Below are positions 43,544-51,805 of a stretch of 54,142 nt of DNA, in pieces (within the stretch, counting starts at the first letter, position 1; every line of letters starts with the position of its first letter). A model generated the notes under the pieces. That model saw nothing but the letters and a program-made list of their open reading frames with translations, was not told where the DNA came from and ran no database searches. The translations under genes were made by a program, and so were the position numbers. Origin of the DNA: an uncultured Prevotellaceae bacterium (lineage in GTDB: Bacteria > Bacteroidota > Bacteroidia > Bacteroidales > Bacteroidaceae); assembly GCA_902781315.1 (NCBI GenBank), contig CACZIT010000023.1, positions 1-54,142 of the forward strand. Reading direction: 5' to 3'.

Positions 43544-44443
43544 TCAAGGTCTGTTTTCCCCTGTCAGGGAACCAGAGATGGAGAGGACGAAACCAGCCCT
43601 GCACCCAGACTGTTGCTTATCTGCAAGGTCGAGCATGCCTCCTTGCTGAATCATCATGCGGCGGCTCAGCGAAAGCCCTATTCCGCTGCCATTGCGCTTT
43701 GTGGTGAAGAACGGCACAAAGAGCGACTGTCGATTTTCTGCAGGAATAGGCATGCCGTCGTTGCCGACGTAGAGCGACACCTCTGCAGCGGTGACACTCG
43801 GGTCTCCATTTTCCGTCAGTGTGACAACCATCTTCTTGGCTCCGGCCTCCAAGGCGTTCTTGGTCAGATTCATCAGCACCTGTCGCAGCATGCCGGTGTC
43901 GGCCCGCACCGTGACGTCGGGCACGCCAATCTGCCACGTCAGGTTGGGATATGCCTTGCAGACATCGTCGAGCAGCGGGTGAAGAGGCTGGTCCGTAGGA
44001 ACGGGCTTCTCCAGTTCCGACATCTTGCGATAGTTTGAAACGAAATCGCTCAGATGGCGCGAGGTGTCGTAGATGGCCTGCAGACCAGGCTCGAGTGGCG
44101 TGCCCGCCACGTCGGCCCGGCCCAGCATCGACTGGCTGATGCTGCTGATGGGGGCCGTGGCATTCATGATCTCATGGGTGAGCACGCGGGTGAGCCGTTC
44201 CCAAGAGTCCACCTCGCTTTGGTTCAGCTGCTGGCGGATGGTCTCGCCCAGCTGGTTCAGAGTCTGCTGCATGGCTCGCTCGCCAGGGAGCAGGCCGTCG
44301 GTGGGCAGACGAAACGTGAAGTCGCGGTTGCGAATAGCCTCCTGCATCAGGTGTGCGCGGAGTTTCAGCGAGTGCTGTCGGCGTATCGTCCAGACGATGG
44401 CAACTGTCAGCAAAACACCTATTATTATAAATGGCCACATCAT
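43544..44443 (-). CDS. Sensor histidine kinase
   Basis: The 299-residue protein has one N-terminal membrane helix (about 2-20) and no periplasmic domain of note, a linker, the phospho-acceptor His90 in RVLTHEIMNATAPIS (HEIMN, an NtrB-like H box), and an HATPase_c domain with QVLMNLTKNALEAG (N box) and FFTTKRNGSGIGLSLSRRM (F and G2 boxes). It starts 13 bp after the response regulator stop and forms a two-component pair with it. With almost no extracytoplasmic part, it probably senses a membrane or cytoplasmic cue, or acts through a partner; this is inference. Confidence 0.92.
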   Translation of the reverse strand: MMWPFIIIGVLLTVAIVWTIRRQHSLKLRAHLMQEAIRNRDFTFRLPTDGLLPGERAMQQTLNQLGETIRQQLNQSEVDSWERLTRVLTHEIMNATAPISSISQSMLGRADVAGTPLEPGLQAIYDTSRHLSDFVSNYRKMSELEKPVPTDQPLHPLLDDVCKAYPNLTWQIGVPDVTVRADTGMLRQVLMNLTKNALEAGAKKMVVTLTENGDPSVTAAEVSLYVGNDGMPIPAENRQSLFVPFFTTKRNGSGIGLSLSRRMMIQQGGMLDLADKQQSGCRAGFVLSISGSLTGENRP

Positions 44444-44456
44444 AACTCTGAACTAA

Positions 44457-44981
44457 CTAAAGCCTTCTCATTTTGTTATACAACGTCTGGCGGGTGATGC
44501 CCAGCAGCTCGGCAGCCTGAGTGAGGTTGCCGTGGCAGCGGTCGAGGGTGCGGCGGATGTGCTCCTTCTCAACCTCGTCGAGGCTGACAATCTCCTGCTG
44601 CATGTCGAGCACGTCCTTCAGCTTGCGTATGAGCTCGTCGTTGTCCCATGGCTTGGTGATGAAGTCGGCAGCGCCGCTTTTCAGTCCCTTCACTGCCAAC
44701 GCCACATCGGCGTAGGCGGTTAGCAGCACCACGGGCGTCTGCGGATGCTGCTTGCTGATGGCGCGCAGCCAGAAGAGTCCTTCCTGTCCGCTGTTCACAC
44801 CCAGCGAGAAGTTCATGTCGAGCAACACGATGTCTACATCCTCCTGCGCCATCACCTTCAGGATGTTGTCAGGCTGCTCGAGCGTCAGTATATGCTCGAA
44901 GATGCTGTCCAGCAGATAGCGCATCGCCGTCAGGATAGACGTGTTGTCGTCGACAACCAATATTGTTCCGTATTTGTTCAT
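44457..44981 (-). CDS. NtrC-like response regulator lacking the AAA+ domain (REC + Fis-type HTH)
   Basis: The ATG at 44981 is preceded by AAGGAG at good spacing. The 174-residue protein has a receiver domain with Asp11/Asp12, phospho-acceptor Asp55 (IVLLDMNFS), Thr88 and Lys110 (FITKPWDND). A short linker leads directly to a Fis-family HTH (about 138-174, VEKEHIRRTLDRCHGNLTQA followed by AELLGITRQTLYNKMRR). The sigma-54-activating AAA+ domain of NtrC is absent. This agrees with the nearby promoter modules, which have sigma-70-class TAnCTTTG boxes rather than -24/-12 boxes. It is probably the activator that binds the TGTCTAA operators at 45016, 50922, 51632 and 52478 (inference). It is divergent from tolC across the first operator. 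Confidence 0.9.
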   Translation of the reverse strand: MNKYGTILVVDDNTSILTAMRYLLDSIFEHILTLEQPDNILKVMAQEDVDIVLLDMNFSLGVNSGQEGLFWLRAISKQHPQTPVVLLTAYADVALAVKGLKSGAADFITKPWDNDELIRKLKDVLDMQQEIVSLDEVEKEHIRRTLDRCHGNLTQAAELLGITRQTLYNKMRRL

Positions 44982-44998
44982 ATCTCCTTTTTTGTGTG

Positions 44999-45006
44999 CA
45001 AAGATA
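44999..45006 (-). promoter_or_regulatory. Probable -7 box of the response regulator gene
   Basis: TATCTTTG on the minus strand, 18 bp before the ATG. The upstream half-site of the TGTCTAA operator (45016-45022) lies within its promoter, so autoregulation is plausible. Confidence 0.6.
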
Positions 45007-45015
45007 TAAAGATTC

Positions 45016-45112
45016 TGTCTAAAAATCATACGCAGGAGTGTCTAATTTTTAGACATTCTGCATGTGACAGTGTTAAAATGCTTGGAGGCTATAGGCGAAA
45101 GTCATACCTTTG
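45016..45112 (+). promoter_or_regulatory. TGTCTAA operator + promoter module, copy 1 (tolC-hlyD)
   Basis: TGTCTAA at 45016, then 16 bp, then the palindrome TGTCTAATTTTTAGACA at 45039-45055, 25 bp, CTTG at 45081, 20 bp, and TACCTTTG at 45105-45112. The tolC ATG is at 45135. Spacings are the same as in the copies at 50922 and 52478. Confidence 0.88.
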
Positions 45113-45134
45113 TGGCGTGAAAAAGAAATCGACA

Positions 45135-46478
45135 ATGAGTATGAAACAGATACTGATCATTTGTTTTGCGCTGGCGGCGGTTCCAACAGTTGCACAGACC
45201 CAGTGGACGATGCAGCAGTGCATGAGATACGCTGTGGAGCACAACCACGAGGTGAAGCGTGCTGAGTTGGAACTCGACAACTACAAAGCGCAGAAGGTGG
45301 GGGCAGCCGGCAGGTTCCTGCCTGCTGTCGACGCCAGCATCGGCGCGCAGTACAACTTCGGACGAGCCATCGACCCCGAGACCAACGGCTACACCGATGT
45401 GAGCACCTTTTACAACGGCTACTCCCTGCAGGCATCGCTGCCCGTGTTCGACGGGTTCAGTCGTGTGCATGCGCTGCGTGCGGCTAAAGCCGGTGTGCTG
45501 TTGGGGCAGTCGGCGCTGCAGCAGCGCCAGAGTCTGACAGCGCTCAGCGTTCTCCAGGCTTTCACCGATGCCGTCTATTACGAGGGTATGGTCAAGATGG
45601 CTGGCGAGAAAGTGGAGGAGACGGCGCTGCTGCTCCGCCAGACGCGCCTGTTGGAAGAGGTGGGGCGCAAGAGTGCTGCCGACGTTGCTCAGGTGGAATC
45701 GCAGAAGGCCGAGGCCGACTATGAGCTGACCCGCCAGCAGAACCTCCTGACGTCGGCCATGCTGGAACTGAAGAAGTCGATGGGGTATCCGCTAAATGAG
45801 AGCCTTACCCCCGACCTCTCTCCCCAAGAGGAGAGGGGAATAAATGCATATTCAGCTGAAACGCTGGATAGCAGGAGTAATCACTCCCCTCTCCTTGGGA
45901 GGGAGGTAGGAGAAGAGGCTGTTGCCCGCTATCAAATGGAAGTTGCCGAACAAGAGTGGCGTCAGGCCCGCGCTGCGTTTTTTCCCTCTCTCTCTTTGAG
46001 TGCGGGCCTGAACACCACTTATTTCCATACGTTGCATGCCAACACGGTTCAGTCTTTCCCCACTCAGTTCCGGAACAACATGGGCGAGTATGTTGTTGCC
46101 ACGCTGAGCATCCCCCTCTTCAACCGCCTGCAGACCATCACGAACGTCCGCAAGGCCAAGAACAACTACAGGATTGCCCGCGAGAACTACGAGCAGAAAC
46201 GGCTGGAGCTGGAGAAACTCTCTCGCGAAGCCTGGCACGACTGGCAGGGCTACCTGAGGCAGGCTGAGCAGATGGCAAAGAAGGTGGCGGCCGACTCGCT
46301 GGCCTACCAGCTGACGCGACGGCAGTTTGAGGAAGGACTGTCGACGGCCATCGACCTGCATGCCACATCAACACAGCTGTTGACGTCGAAGGCCACACTG
46401 CTGCAATGCCGGTTGATGGCCGTGGTGAAGGAACAATTGGTTAGATATTATCAAGGAAAAACGATATGGACAGAATAA
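45135..46478 (+). CDS. TolC-family outer-membrane efflux protein with a repeat insertion
   Basis: The ATG at 45135 follows the predicted transcription start by about 16 nt and gives a signal peptide (MSMKQILIICFALAAVPTVAQ). The 447-residue protein has the two TolC-type repeats with long helices (ALRAAKAGVLLGQSALQQRQ, LLEEVGRKSAADVAQVESQK; and VARYQMEVAEQEWRQARAAF, NNYRIARENYEQKRLELEKL, QLTRRQFEEGLSTAIDL). Between the repeats, after LKKSMGYPLNES, about 36 residues (LTPDLSPQEERG ... SNHSPLLGREVG) come from an inverted pair of GC-rich elements at 45803-45919. The protein should form the outer-membrane channel for the HlyD adaptor encoded next; the genes overlap by 13 bp. Confidence 0.93.
   Translation: MSMKQILIICFALAAVPTVAQTQWTMQQCMRYAVEHNHEVKRAELELDNYKAQKVGAAGRFLPAVDASIGAQYNFGRAIDPETNGYTDVSTFYNGYSLQASLPVFDGFSRVHALRAAKAGVLLGQSALQQRQSLTALSVLQAFTDAVYYEGMVKMAGEKVEETALLLRQTRLLEEVGRKSAADVAQVESQKAEADYELTRQQNLLTSAMLELKKSMGYPLNESLTPDLSPQEERGINAYSAETLDSRSNHSPLLGREVGEEAVARYQMEVAEQEWRQARAAFFPSLSLSAGLNTTYFHTLHANTVQSFPTQFRNNMGEYVVATLSIPLFNRLQTITNVRKAKNNYRIARENYEQKRLELEKLSREAWHDWQGYLRQAEQMAKKVAADSLAYQLTRRQFEEGLSTAIDLHATSTQLLTSKATLLQCRLMAVVKEQLVRYYQGKTIWTE
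45803..45919. repeat. Inverted pair of GC-rich elements inside tolC-like gene
   Basis: Arms at about 45803-45840 and 45883-45915 are imperfect inverted copies around CCTCTC(T)CCCCAAGAGGAGAGG. They flank a 42-bp core. The core reads TCAGCTGAAAC where the capA element core reads TCAGCAGATAC. The peptides SAETLDSRSNHSPL and SADTAERLSTPL also resemble each other, which supports a common element with its own core. Confidence 0.78.
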
Positions 46479-47719
46479 TCGTAAAGACAAGGTCGCAACG
46501 ACTGATGAAGTATTGGCCGTATGCGGCAGGAGGCAGTCTGCTGTTGGTCGTCCTGGGGTGGCTGGTGTTTGGCAGTCATGCCTCGACGCTGAAAGTCGTC
46601 CGCGACGAACTGACCGTCAGCGATGTGCGGCGGGCAGAGTTTAAGGACTATGTGCGCACCAACGGACAGGTGTTGCCCATCCAGGTGGTGCAGATCTCGC
46701 CCGAGGAAGGCGGCATCGTGATGGAGAAGGTGGTTGAGGAAGGTACGCACGTGCGGAAGGGCGATGTGATAGTACGCCTGTCGAACTCGAACCTCGACCT
46801 GCAGATTCTCAATGCCGAGGCCGAGCTGGCCGAGAAGCAGAACCTGCTGCGCAACACTCAGGTGGCCATGCAGCAGGACCGGCTGAACAACCAGACGGAG
46901 CAGGCACAGCTCGACATGGACACGCAGCGCAAGCAGCGCACCTTCGAGCAGAACAAACGGCTGTATGGAGAGAAACTGATTAGCCGCGAGGACTATATCA
47001 AGTCGCAGGAGGACTATCAGCTCTCTGCCAAGAAGCGCTCGCTGGTGTCGAAACGCCTGAAGCAGGACTCCATCTATCGCACCGTTCAGATGGATCAGAT
47101 GGAGGACAACCTGCAAAACATGCGTCGCAACGTGGTGCTGGTGCGGCAGCGCAAGGGCAAGCTGGAGGTGCGCTCGGCCATCGATGGCGAGCTGGGACTG
47201 CTCGACGTGGAGCTGGGCCAGAGCATCCAGCCCGGTCAGAAGATTGGCCAGCTGAACGACCTCTCCGACTATAAGGTGCAGGCACAAATAGATGAACACT
47301 ACATCGACCGCGTGCGCCAGGGCCTCACGGCCACCTTCCAGCGTGGCGACAAGCAGTATCAGCTGCAGGTGCGAAAGGTCTATCCCGAAGTGCGCGAGGG
47401 CAAGTTCCGCTGCGACTTCATCTTCCGAGGCGAGCGCCCTGAGAACATCCGCACGGGCCAGACCTACTACATCGACCTCGAGCTGGGTCAGCCCGAGCAG
47501 GCCGTGCTCATCCCGCGCGGCACCTTCTTCCAGACCACGGGCGGACAGTGGATCTTCGTGCTCGACAAAAGCGGCTCGAAGGCCTACCGCCGCAACATCC
47601 GCATTGGCCGTCAGAACCCGCAGTACTACGAGGTGCTCGAAGGACTGGAGCCCGGCGAGCGCGTCGTCACCAGCGGCTACGAGGCTTTCAAGGACAACGA
47701 GGTGCTGGTGCTGAAGTGA
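46466..47719 (+). CDS. HlyD/RND-type periplasmic adaptor protein
   Basis: The 417-residue protein has one membrane helix (about 20-37), then a barrel-sandwich (lipoyl) half-motif (GQVLPIQVVQISPEEGGIVM, VEEGTHVRKGDVIVRLSNSN). A coiled-coil hairpin follows (about 105-215), the second lipoyl half (KLEVRSAIDGELGLLDVELG) and beta-barrel domains (YLDRVRQG-like YIDRVRQGLTATF, TGQTYYIDLELGQPEQAVLI). It should link the TolC channel to an inner-membrane ABC transporter. The FtsX/MacB-type permease starting at 52598 is a candidate partner, since it shares the same promoter module. No ATPase gene is in the window. It overlaps tolC by 13 bp. Confidence 0.92.
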   Translation: MDRIIVKTRSQRLMKYWPYAAGGSLLLVVLGWLVFGSHASTLKVVRDELTVSDVRRAEFKDYVRTNGQVLPIQVVQISPEEGGIVMEKVVEEGTHVRKGDVIVRLSNSNLDLQILNAEAELAEKQNLLRNTQVAMQQDRLNNQTEQAQLDMDTQRKQRTFEQNKRLYGEKLISREDYIKSQEDYQLSAKKRSLVSKRLKQDSIYRTVQMDQMEDNLQNMRRNVVLVRQRKGKLEVRSAIDGELGLLDVELGQSIQPGQKIGQLNDLSDYKVQAQIDEHYIDRVRQGLTATFQRGDKQYQLQVRKVYPEVREGKFRCDFIFRGERPENIRTGQTYYIDLELGQPEQAVLIPRGTFFQTTGGQWIFVLDKSGSKAYRRNIRIGRQNPQYYEVLEGLEPGERVVTSGYEAFKDNEVLVLK

Positions 47720-47727
47720 AAACCGCC

Positions 47728-47815
47728 CCCTCGAGACCATCGCTCTTCATTTTCACGAGCATGTCTTTGCGTTTTCAAGGGCATGCTTCTTCCTTTTCGA
47801 GGGCATGCCTACCAG
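47728..47815. repeat. 22-bp-unit array (three clear units, one diverged)
   Basis: Units at 47750-47771, 47772-47793 and 47794-47815 each begin TTTTC and hold a GCATGC-type palindromic core (AGGGCATGCTT, AGGGCATGCCT). A diverged unit (TCGAGACCATCG) precedes them. Apart from this array and the promoter at 47922, the 300-bp gap 47720-48020 holds nothing I can identify. Confidence 0.8.
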
Positions 47816-47921
47816 CGCCTCGCGCCGGTGTCTCAGCTGTGAAAAAAGCATTTCTGCCAGCGGGGAGAAGGGAGCCGAACGCTTAATAATCCTAAAAATA
47901 TGCCGTCCTGCGGTGCCTGTG

Positions 47922-47953
47922 CTTGCGGCATTTGGAAATTTTCCCTATCTTTG
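47922..47953 (+). promoter_or_regulatory. Promoter of the membrane-bound regulator gene (CTTG, 20 bp, TATCTTTG)
   Basis: CTTG at 47922-47925 and TATCTTTG at 47946-47953, spaced 20 bp. The leader to the ATG at 48021 is about 60 nt. Confidence 0.65.
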
Positions 47954-48020
47954 CATGACCTAACAACCATGCTTCCGCGGCAGCATCTGCAGGGAAGCGG
48001 CATGACTATTTTTGAAGAAA

Positions 48021-48734
48021 ATGATACACGACATGAAACCGCAACACGCTTTAGTAGTGCTCCTTGCCATGTTGCTGGCCTCAGGGCTGGCGAGTGTGGG
48101 CAGCTATCGCTCGGCAAGCCGCATGGTGAGCCACGACATGGCCAGGGCCCTTGCCATCACGATGCAGGAACAGCACTCCGACGTGATCAGCCAAGACACC
48201 ATCCGCGCCTTCAACAGCCACCTGCAGATAGCCGAGCTGCGGGGCAGGGCCACGCTGGCCGTCGACACGCGCTCAAAGCAGTTCAGGGCCTATGCCCACT
48301 GCTCGGAGGCAACTATCTTCAGCCTTTCCGACCAGCGTCCGGCGGCATTGCTATGGGTGCTGACGGCATTCTGGGCCATGTTCGCATGGCATCGCAGGAG
48401 GGCTACTGCAGCCGTTCCCGCAACGGCAGGCCCCAGCTTGGGCGGCCTCACCTATTCGGCTGCCGAAGGTCGCTTCTATGCTGCCGACGGCAGCCTCGTG
48501 AGGTTCACCCCCATGCAGCACCAACTGCTGGAGATGTTCTTCCATTCGCCCTCCCACTCATTGTCGAAGACGGAGATTTGCGAGGCGCTGTGGCCCAAGA
48601 AGCCCGATGCCAGCGAGACGCTCTACACGCTGATTCGCCGACTGAAACCTATCGTCGAGCATTATTCCGACCTCAAGATCGTGTCTGACCGCAGTAAGGC
48701 ATATCGATTGACTAACAAGCAGATAGAAAACTGA
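48021..48734 (+). CDS. Membrane-anchored winged-helix (OmpR-type) transcriptional regulator
   Basis: The ATG at 48021 is preferred over TTG at 48012. The 237-residue protein has a first membrane helix (about 10-27, ALVVLLAMLLASGLASVG), an extracytoplasmic domain of about 75 residues, and a second membrane helix (about 107-123, ALLWVLTAFWAMFAW). The C-terminal trans_reg_C winged helix (about 140-235) reads GRFYAADGSLVRFTPMQHQL, SLSKTEICEALWPKKPDA and LYTLIRRLKPIVEHYSD. The DNA-binding domain is C-terminal, opposite to ToxR/CadC, and there is no receiver domain. It probably senses the periplasm and regulates the receptor-like gene 100 bp downstream, through the half-sites that begin at its own stop codon. 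That link is inference. Confidence 0.85.
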   Translation: MIHDMKPQHALVVLLAMLLASGLASVGSYRSASRMVSHDMARALAITMQEQHSDVISQDTIRAFNSHLQIAELRGRATLAVDTRSKQFRAYAHCSEATIFSLSDQRPAALLWVLTAFWAMFAWHRRRATAAVPATAGPSLGGLTYSAAEGRFYAADGSLVRFTPMQHQLLEMFFHSPSHSLSKTEICEALWPKKPDASETLYTLIRRLKPIVEHYSDLKIVSDRSKAYRLTNKQIEN

Positions 48735-48773
48735 CACGGCGCCTGACAACGAAATGTCAGACAAATGTCAGAC
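48731..48773 (+). promoter_or_regulatory. Four phased CTGACA/TGTCAG half-sites (putative operator)
   Basis: CTGACA at 48731 and 48743, TGTCAG at 48755 and 48766, spaced 12, 12 and 11 bp. The last two lie in perfect 11-bp direct repeats AAATGTCAGAC (48752-48762, 48763-48773). The set is symmetric overall and ends just upstream of the -33 region of the next gene. Confidence 0.75.
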
Positions 48774-48803
48774 TTCTTTTTCGGCATTATTAGAATCTCT
48801 TCA

Positions 48804-48811
48804 TACCTTTG
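48804..48811 (+). promoter_or_regulatory. -7 box (TACCTTTG) of the receptor-like gene
   Basis: TACCTTTG with no good TTTG at -33; the half-site array ends about 30 bp upstream, which suits an activator-dependent promoter. Confidence 0.65.
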
Positions 48812-48834
48812 CAATCAAAAAATAACGGCAAGCT

Positions 48835-50871
48835 ATGAAGAGATTATTGTTTTTCCTGTTGGCGACATGCCCGCTGATGGCATCGGCCCAAAGTGAGAAG
48901 AATGTTACGCTCGACGAGGTAACCGTTAAGGGAGCGCGCATCGTGCAGAAAGTGGACGGAAAATGGATTTATCCTACCGAGCAACAGATCGCGGCGTCGC
49001 CTAACGGCTATTCGCTACTGGCAAAACTCGCGCTGCCCCATATCCGTGTCGACGAGGCCATGAGCAGCATCACGGCGTTGACGAATCTGGGAACGGTGCA
49101 AGTGCGCATCAACGGCATCGTTGCTACGCGTGAGGACTTGCAGACGCTCGATATGCAAGGCGTGGAGCACGTCGAGTTCGTCGACAACCCTGGCGTGCGC
49201 TATGGAGAGGGTGTCGCGTACATTATTAATATAAAGGTGAAGAAACCCATCGGCGGCTATGTGTTGGGGACGCAACTCACCAACGCCCTCACGACGACAA
49301 ACGGCAGCGAGGCGCTTTACGGTAAGGTAAACCATGGGCGGAGTGAGCTCGCACTGAGCTATGGCCTCGACTACCACAACTTCGGGGGACAGGCCTACGA
49401 CCAGATCGCCCGCTATGAGCTGGAGAGCGGAGATGTGGTCACCATGCATCGGCAGAGCCAGCGCATACGCAGCAGGAACCTCAGCCACAACGCCCAACTG
49501 ACCTACAGCCTCAGCGACAGCAGCTATGTGCTGCAGGCCAAACTCAGCGGCAGCACGAGCATCCGCCCCCAGAGGCGCGATGCCGAGATGCTCATGAACG
49601 GCACACCCTACGACGAGCACTCGTCGTCGCGCACCGGCACGCCATCGCTCGACGTCTATTATCATCAGGACTTCAGGCGCCATCAGTCGCTGACGGCTAA
49701 TATGGTGGGGACATATATCAGAACGACGGGCGACGTAGAAAACAACGAGGGCTCCATCTATCGATACACCACCGACGGCAAGACGTGGTCGCTGTGGAGC
49801 GAGGCTGTCTACGAGAATCGCCTGAAGCCCTTCACGCTCTCCTCGGGGCTCCAGTTCGGACAGCGGTATAGCCATAATGTGTATCGGGGCGATGCCGAGG
49901 CCGTCAACGACATGCATGCCTCGTCGCTCTATCTGTTCTCGCAGCTGAAAGGTCGTCTTGGGAATCTCAGCTATATGGGAGGCCTTGGCGCCAGTCGCCG
50001 CTACTACCGGCAAGGAGCTGTGCACGACGACTTCTGGCTCTTCCGGCCTAAGTTCACGGTCAGCTATCCGCTGGCCAGTAGACTGAAACTGAAGTACGAC
50101 TTCGAAATCTCGCAGCATGTCTCTCAGATTGCCCTCGTCAGCGATGTCAGCATCAAGCAGAACTCGATGGAGACCATTCTTGGCAATCCGGAGATCCGTC
50201 CCAACCGCGTCACCTCCCATCATCTCGCGCTCACGTATTCCTCGCCCCGTTTCACCTCGGAGCTGCAGGGCTACTATCGCATCAACTCCCATTGCAACAT
50301 GGAGAAGTACATCCGCCAGGACGGACATTTCTATCAGACGCAGACTAACGCCGATAATGAGTGCAACTTCTTCTACGTCAACAGCTATAACCAGTGGGAC
50401 ATCATCCCCGACAAGCTGACGGCAACCCTCTATGGCGGCATCTACCGCTTCTTCAACTATGGCGAGGATTACACACATACCTACACCTCGTTCAACGGAG
50501 GCTGCTCGCTGCAGGCCTATCTGGGCAGCTGGACGCTCGGGGCATACGCCGACAACGGCTGGAACTTCATGGAGGGCGAGCATCGCGGGCATCAGGCACC
50601 AGCGTGGTATCTAACCTGCAACTATCGCGTCAGCCCGGCACTCAGCCTCTCCCTCTATGCCCAGCATCCTTTCAGCCAGCATCCGCTTACCAACAAGACG
50701 GAAGTGGTGAGCCGTTACGTGCAGAAAGAAATCGCGCAGCACTATCGCGATTATGGCAACATGATTACTCTCAAGCTCACCTACCGACTGGATCGTGGAC
50801 GCCGATATCGCGACATCCAGCGCACTATGAACCATAGCGACAGCGAGACAGGCATCCTTCAGAGCAATTAA
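48835..50871 (+). CDS. TonB-receptor-like outer-membrane beta-barrel protein
   Basis: The 678-residue protein has a signal peptide (about 1-19, ending ASAQ), then a short TonB-box-like LDEVTVKG and a plug-like domain (about 28-140: NGYSLLAKLALPHIRVDEAM, VQVRINGIVATREDLQTLDM, VEHVEFVDNPGVRYGEGVAY, IINIKVKK). A barrel follows that resembles the OMP_b-brl_3 family. It lacks the N-terminal carboxypeptidase-like domain that many relatives carry. The C terminus ends HSDSETGILQSN, past the last strands (MITLKLTYRLDRGRRY). It may import or sense a small ligand. It follows the membrane-bound winged-helix gene and its putative operator. Confidence 0.88.
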   Translation: MKRLLFFLLATCPLMASAQSEKNVTLDEVTVKGARIVQKVDGKWIYPTEQQIAASPNGYSLLAKLALPHIRVDEAMSSITALTNLGTVQVRINGIVATREDLQTLDMQGVEHVEFVDNPGVRYGEGVAYIINIKVKKPIGGYVLGTQLTNALTTTNGSEALYGKVNHGRSELALSYGLDYHNFGGQAYDQIARYELESGDVVTMHRQSQRIRSRNLSHNAQLTYSLSDSSYVLQAKLSGSTSIRPQRRDAEMLMNGTPYDEHSSSRTGTPSLDVYYHQDFRRHQSLTANMVGTYIRTTGDVENNEGSIYRYTTDGKTWSLWSEAVYENRLKPFTLSSGLQFGQRYSHNVYRGDAEAVNDMHASSLYLFSQLKGRLGNLSYMGGLGASRRYYRQGAVHDDFWLFRPKFTVSYPLASRLKLKYDFEISQHVSQIALVSDVSIKQNSMETILGNPEIRPNRVTSHHLALTYSSPRFTSELQGYYRINSHCNMEKYIRQDGHFYQTQTNADNECNFFYVNSYNQWDIIPDKLTATLYGGIYRFFNYGEDYTHTYTSFNGGCSLQAYLGSWTLGAYADNGWNFMEGEHRGHQAPAWYLTCNYRVSPALSLSLYAQHPFSQHPLTNKTEVVSRYVQKEIAQHYRDYGNMITLKLTYRLDRGRRYRDIQRTMNHSDSETGILQSN

Positions 50872-50921
50872 GATGATTGGAAGCAGGGAGCGATGCGGAT
50901 CATGGCGGGATAGGGATGGAG

Positions 50922-51018
50922 TGTCTAATAATCATACGCTGAAGTGTCTAATCTTTAGACAAACAGCTTTCCGGCAGCCAGAAATGCTTGGAGGCAGAGA
51001 AGAATCATCATAACTTTG
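50922..51018 (+). promoter_or_regulatory. TGTCTAA operator + promoter module, copy 2 (DUF3836 gene)
   Basis: TGTCTAA at 50922, palindrome TGTCTAATCTTTAGACA at 50945-50961, 25 bp, CTTG at 50987, 20 bp, TAACTTTG at 51011-51018. CTTGGAGGC is identical to copy 1. Confidence 0.88.
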
Positions 51019-51065
51019 CATCATCGAAACAAACAATGCATGTCAAACAATTAAAAAACATTTGT

Positions 51066-51623
51066 ATGATGAAAACGATGATGATTTCAATGATGATGTT
51101 TCTGACGGCCCTCGCCTCAGAAGCACAGGTGATGACCTCTGCCACGGTGACCAATCTGTATGAAAAGGTGACGACATCTGACGGCAATGGCTTTGTCTAC
51201 AATGCTGAGTATAACGACAGGGGCAACATCGTCGCAATGGATGTCTATCAGAAAAGAAATCTGTACAAAGACGTTGTGCGCCTCGTCCCCTCATGCCGCT
51301 ATCAGTATGCCTACGCTGAGGACGGTCTGCTCATCAGTCGCGAGTTGTATGGGTGGCACCATGGCAAATGGCAGCTCAGAGGACGACACGACTACCAGCT
51401 GGCCGACGGACTCTACACGGTGGAATACAGCCGATGGAACCGCAAGAAGAACAGGTATGACCAACCATGTGGCATGATGACCTACAATCTGCTTCCCGAC
51501 GAGTCGGTGCTGTATGTTGCCTGCTATTGCCGCCATCGCGAGGATGCGCCTATGAAGCTGGAGTGGCAGTCCGTGGTGGAAAGACAGTTTGCCGACGCTG
51601 ACTATTTTCTGACAAAGGAATAA
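51066..51623 (+). CDS. DUF3836-like exported protein
   Basis: The ATG at 51066 gives a signal peptide (MMKTMMISMMMFLTALASEAQ). The ATG at 51036, 11 nt after the predicted transcription start, is an alternative. The mature part (about 165 residues) shows NEYNDRGNIV-like YNAEYNDRGNIVAMDVYQK, YQYAYAEDGLLISRELYGWH, KWQLRGRHDYQLADGLYTVE and RWNRKKNRYDQPC, i.e. repeated Tyr-rich strands as in DUF3836 proteins of Bacteroides and Prevotella. The function is unknown. It is controlled by copy 2 of the TGTCTAA module and is followed by copy 3. Confidence 0.75.
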   Translation: MMKTMMISMMMFLTALASEAQVMTSATVTNLYEKVTTSDGNGFVYNAEYNDRGNIVAMDVYQKRNLYKDVVRLVPSCRYQYAYAEDGLLISRELYGWHHGKWQLRGRHDYQLADGLYTVEYSRWNRKKNRYDQPCGMMTYNLLPDESVLYVACYCRHREDAPMKLEWQSVVERQFADADYFLTKE

Positions 51624-51631
51624 TGCCTGAC

Positions 51632-51728
51632 CGTCTAAAAATCACACGCCGAACTGTCTAATTTTTAGACAATCTGCTTCCGCCAGGGCCTGAAGCCTTG
51701 GCGGATTCGTTTTATTAGGATTAAAGAT
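51632..51728 (+). promoter_or_regulatory. TGTCTAA operator module, copy 3, with degenerate -7 box
   Basis: CGTCTAA at 51632, palindrome TGTCTAATTTTTAGACA at 51655-51671, 25 bp, CTTG at 51697. The expected -7 position (51721) reads TTAAAGAT, not TAnnTTTG. A CCGCCAGG/CCTTGGCGG hairpin at 51680-51704, identical in copy 4, may terminate upstream transcription. Confidence 0.75.
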
Positions 51729-51805
51729 TTTTAACGCCGCCATAAGCAAGTTCTTTTCTTTTGTCTGTTTACATTAACAGAATACAATCAAAAAAAAAAA
51801 ACATC

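Noticed and set aside
45081-45100. Sigma-54 -24/-12 promoter at CTTGGAGGC before tolC
   Set aside because: No GC element 12 bp downstream fits, whereas TACCTTTG at 20-bp spacing fits the main sigma factor, and the regulator lacks the AAA+ domain.
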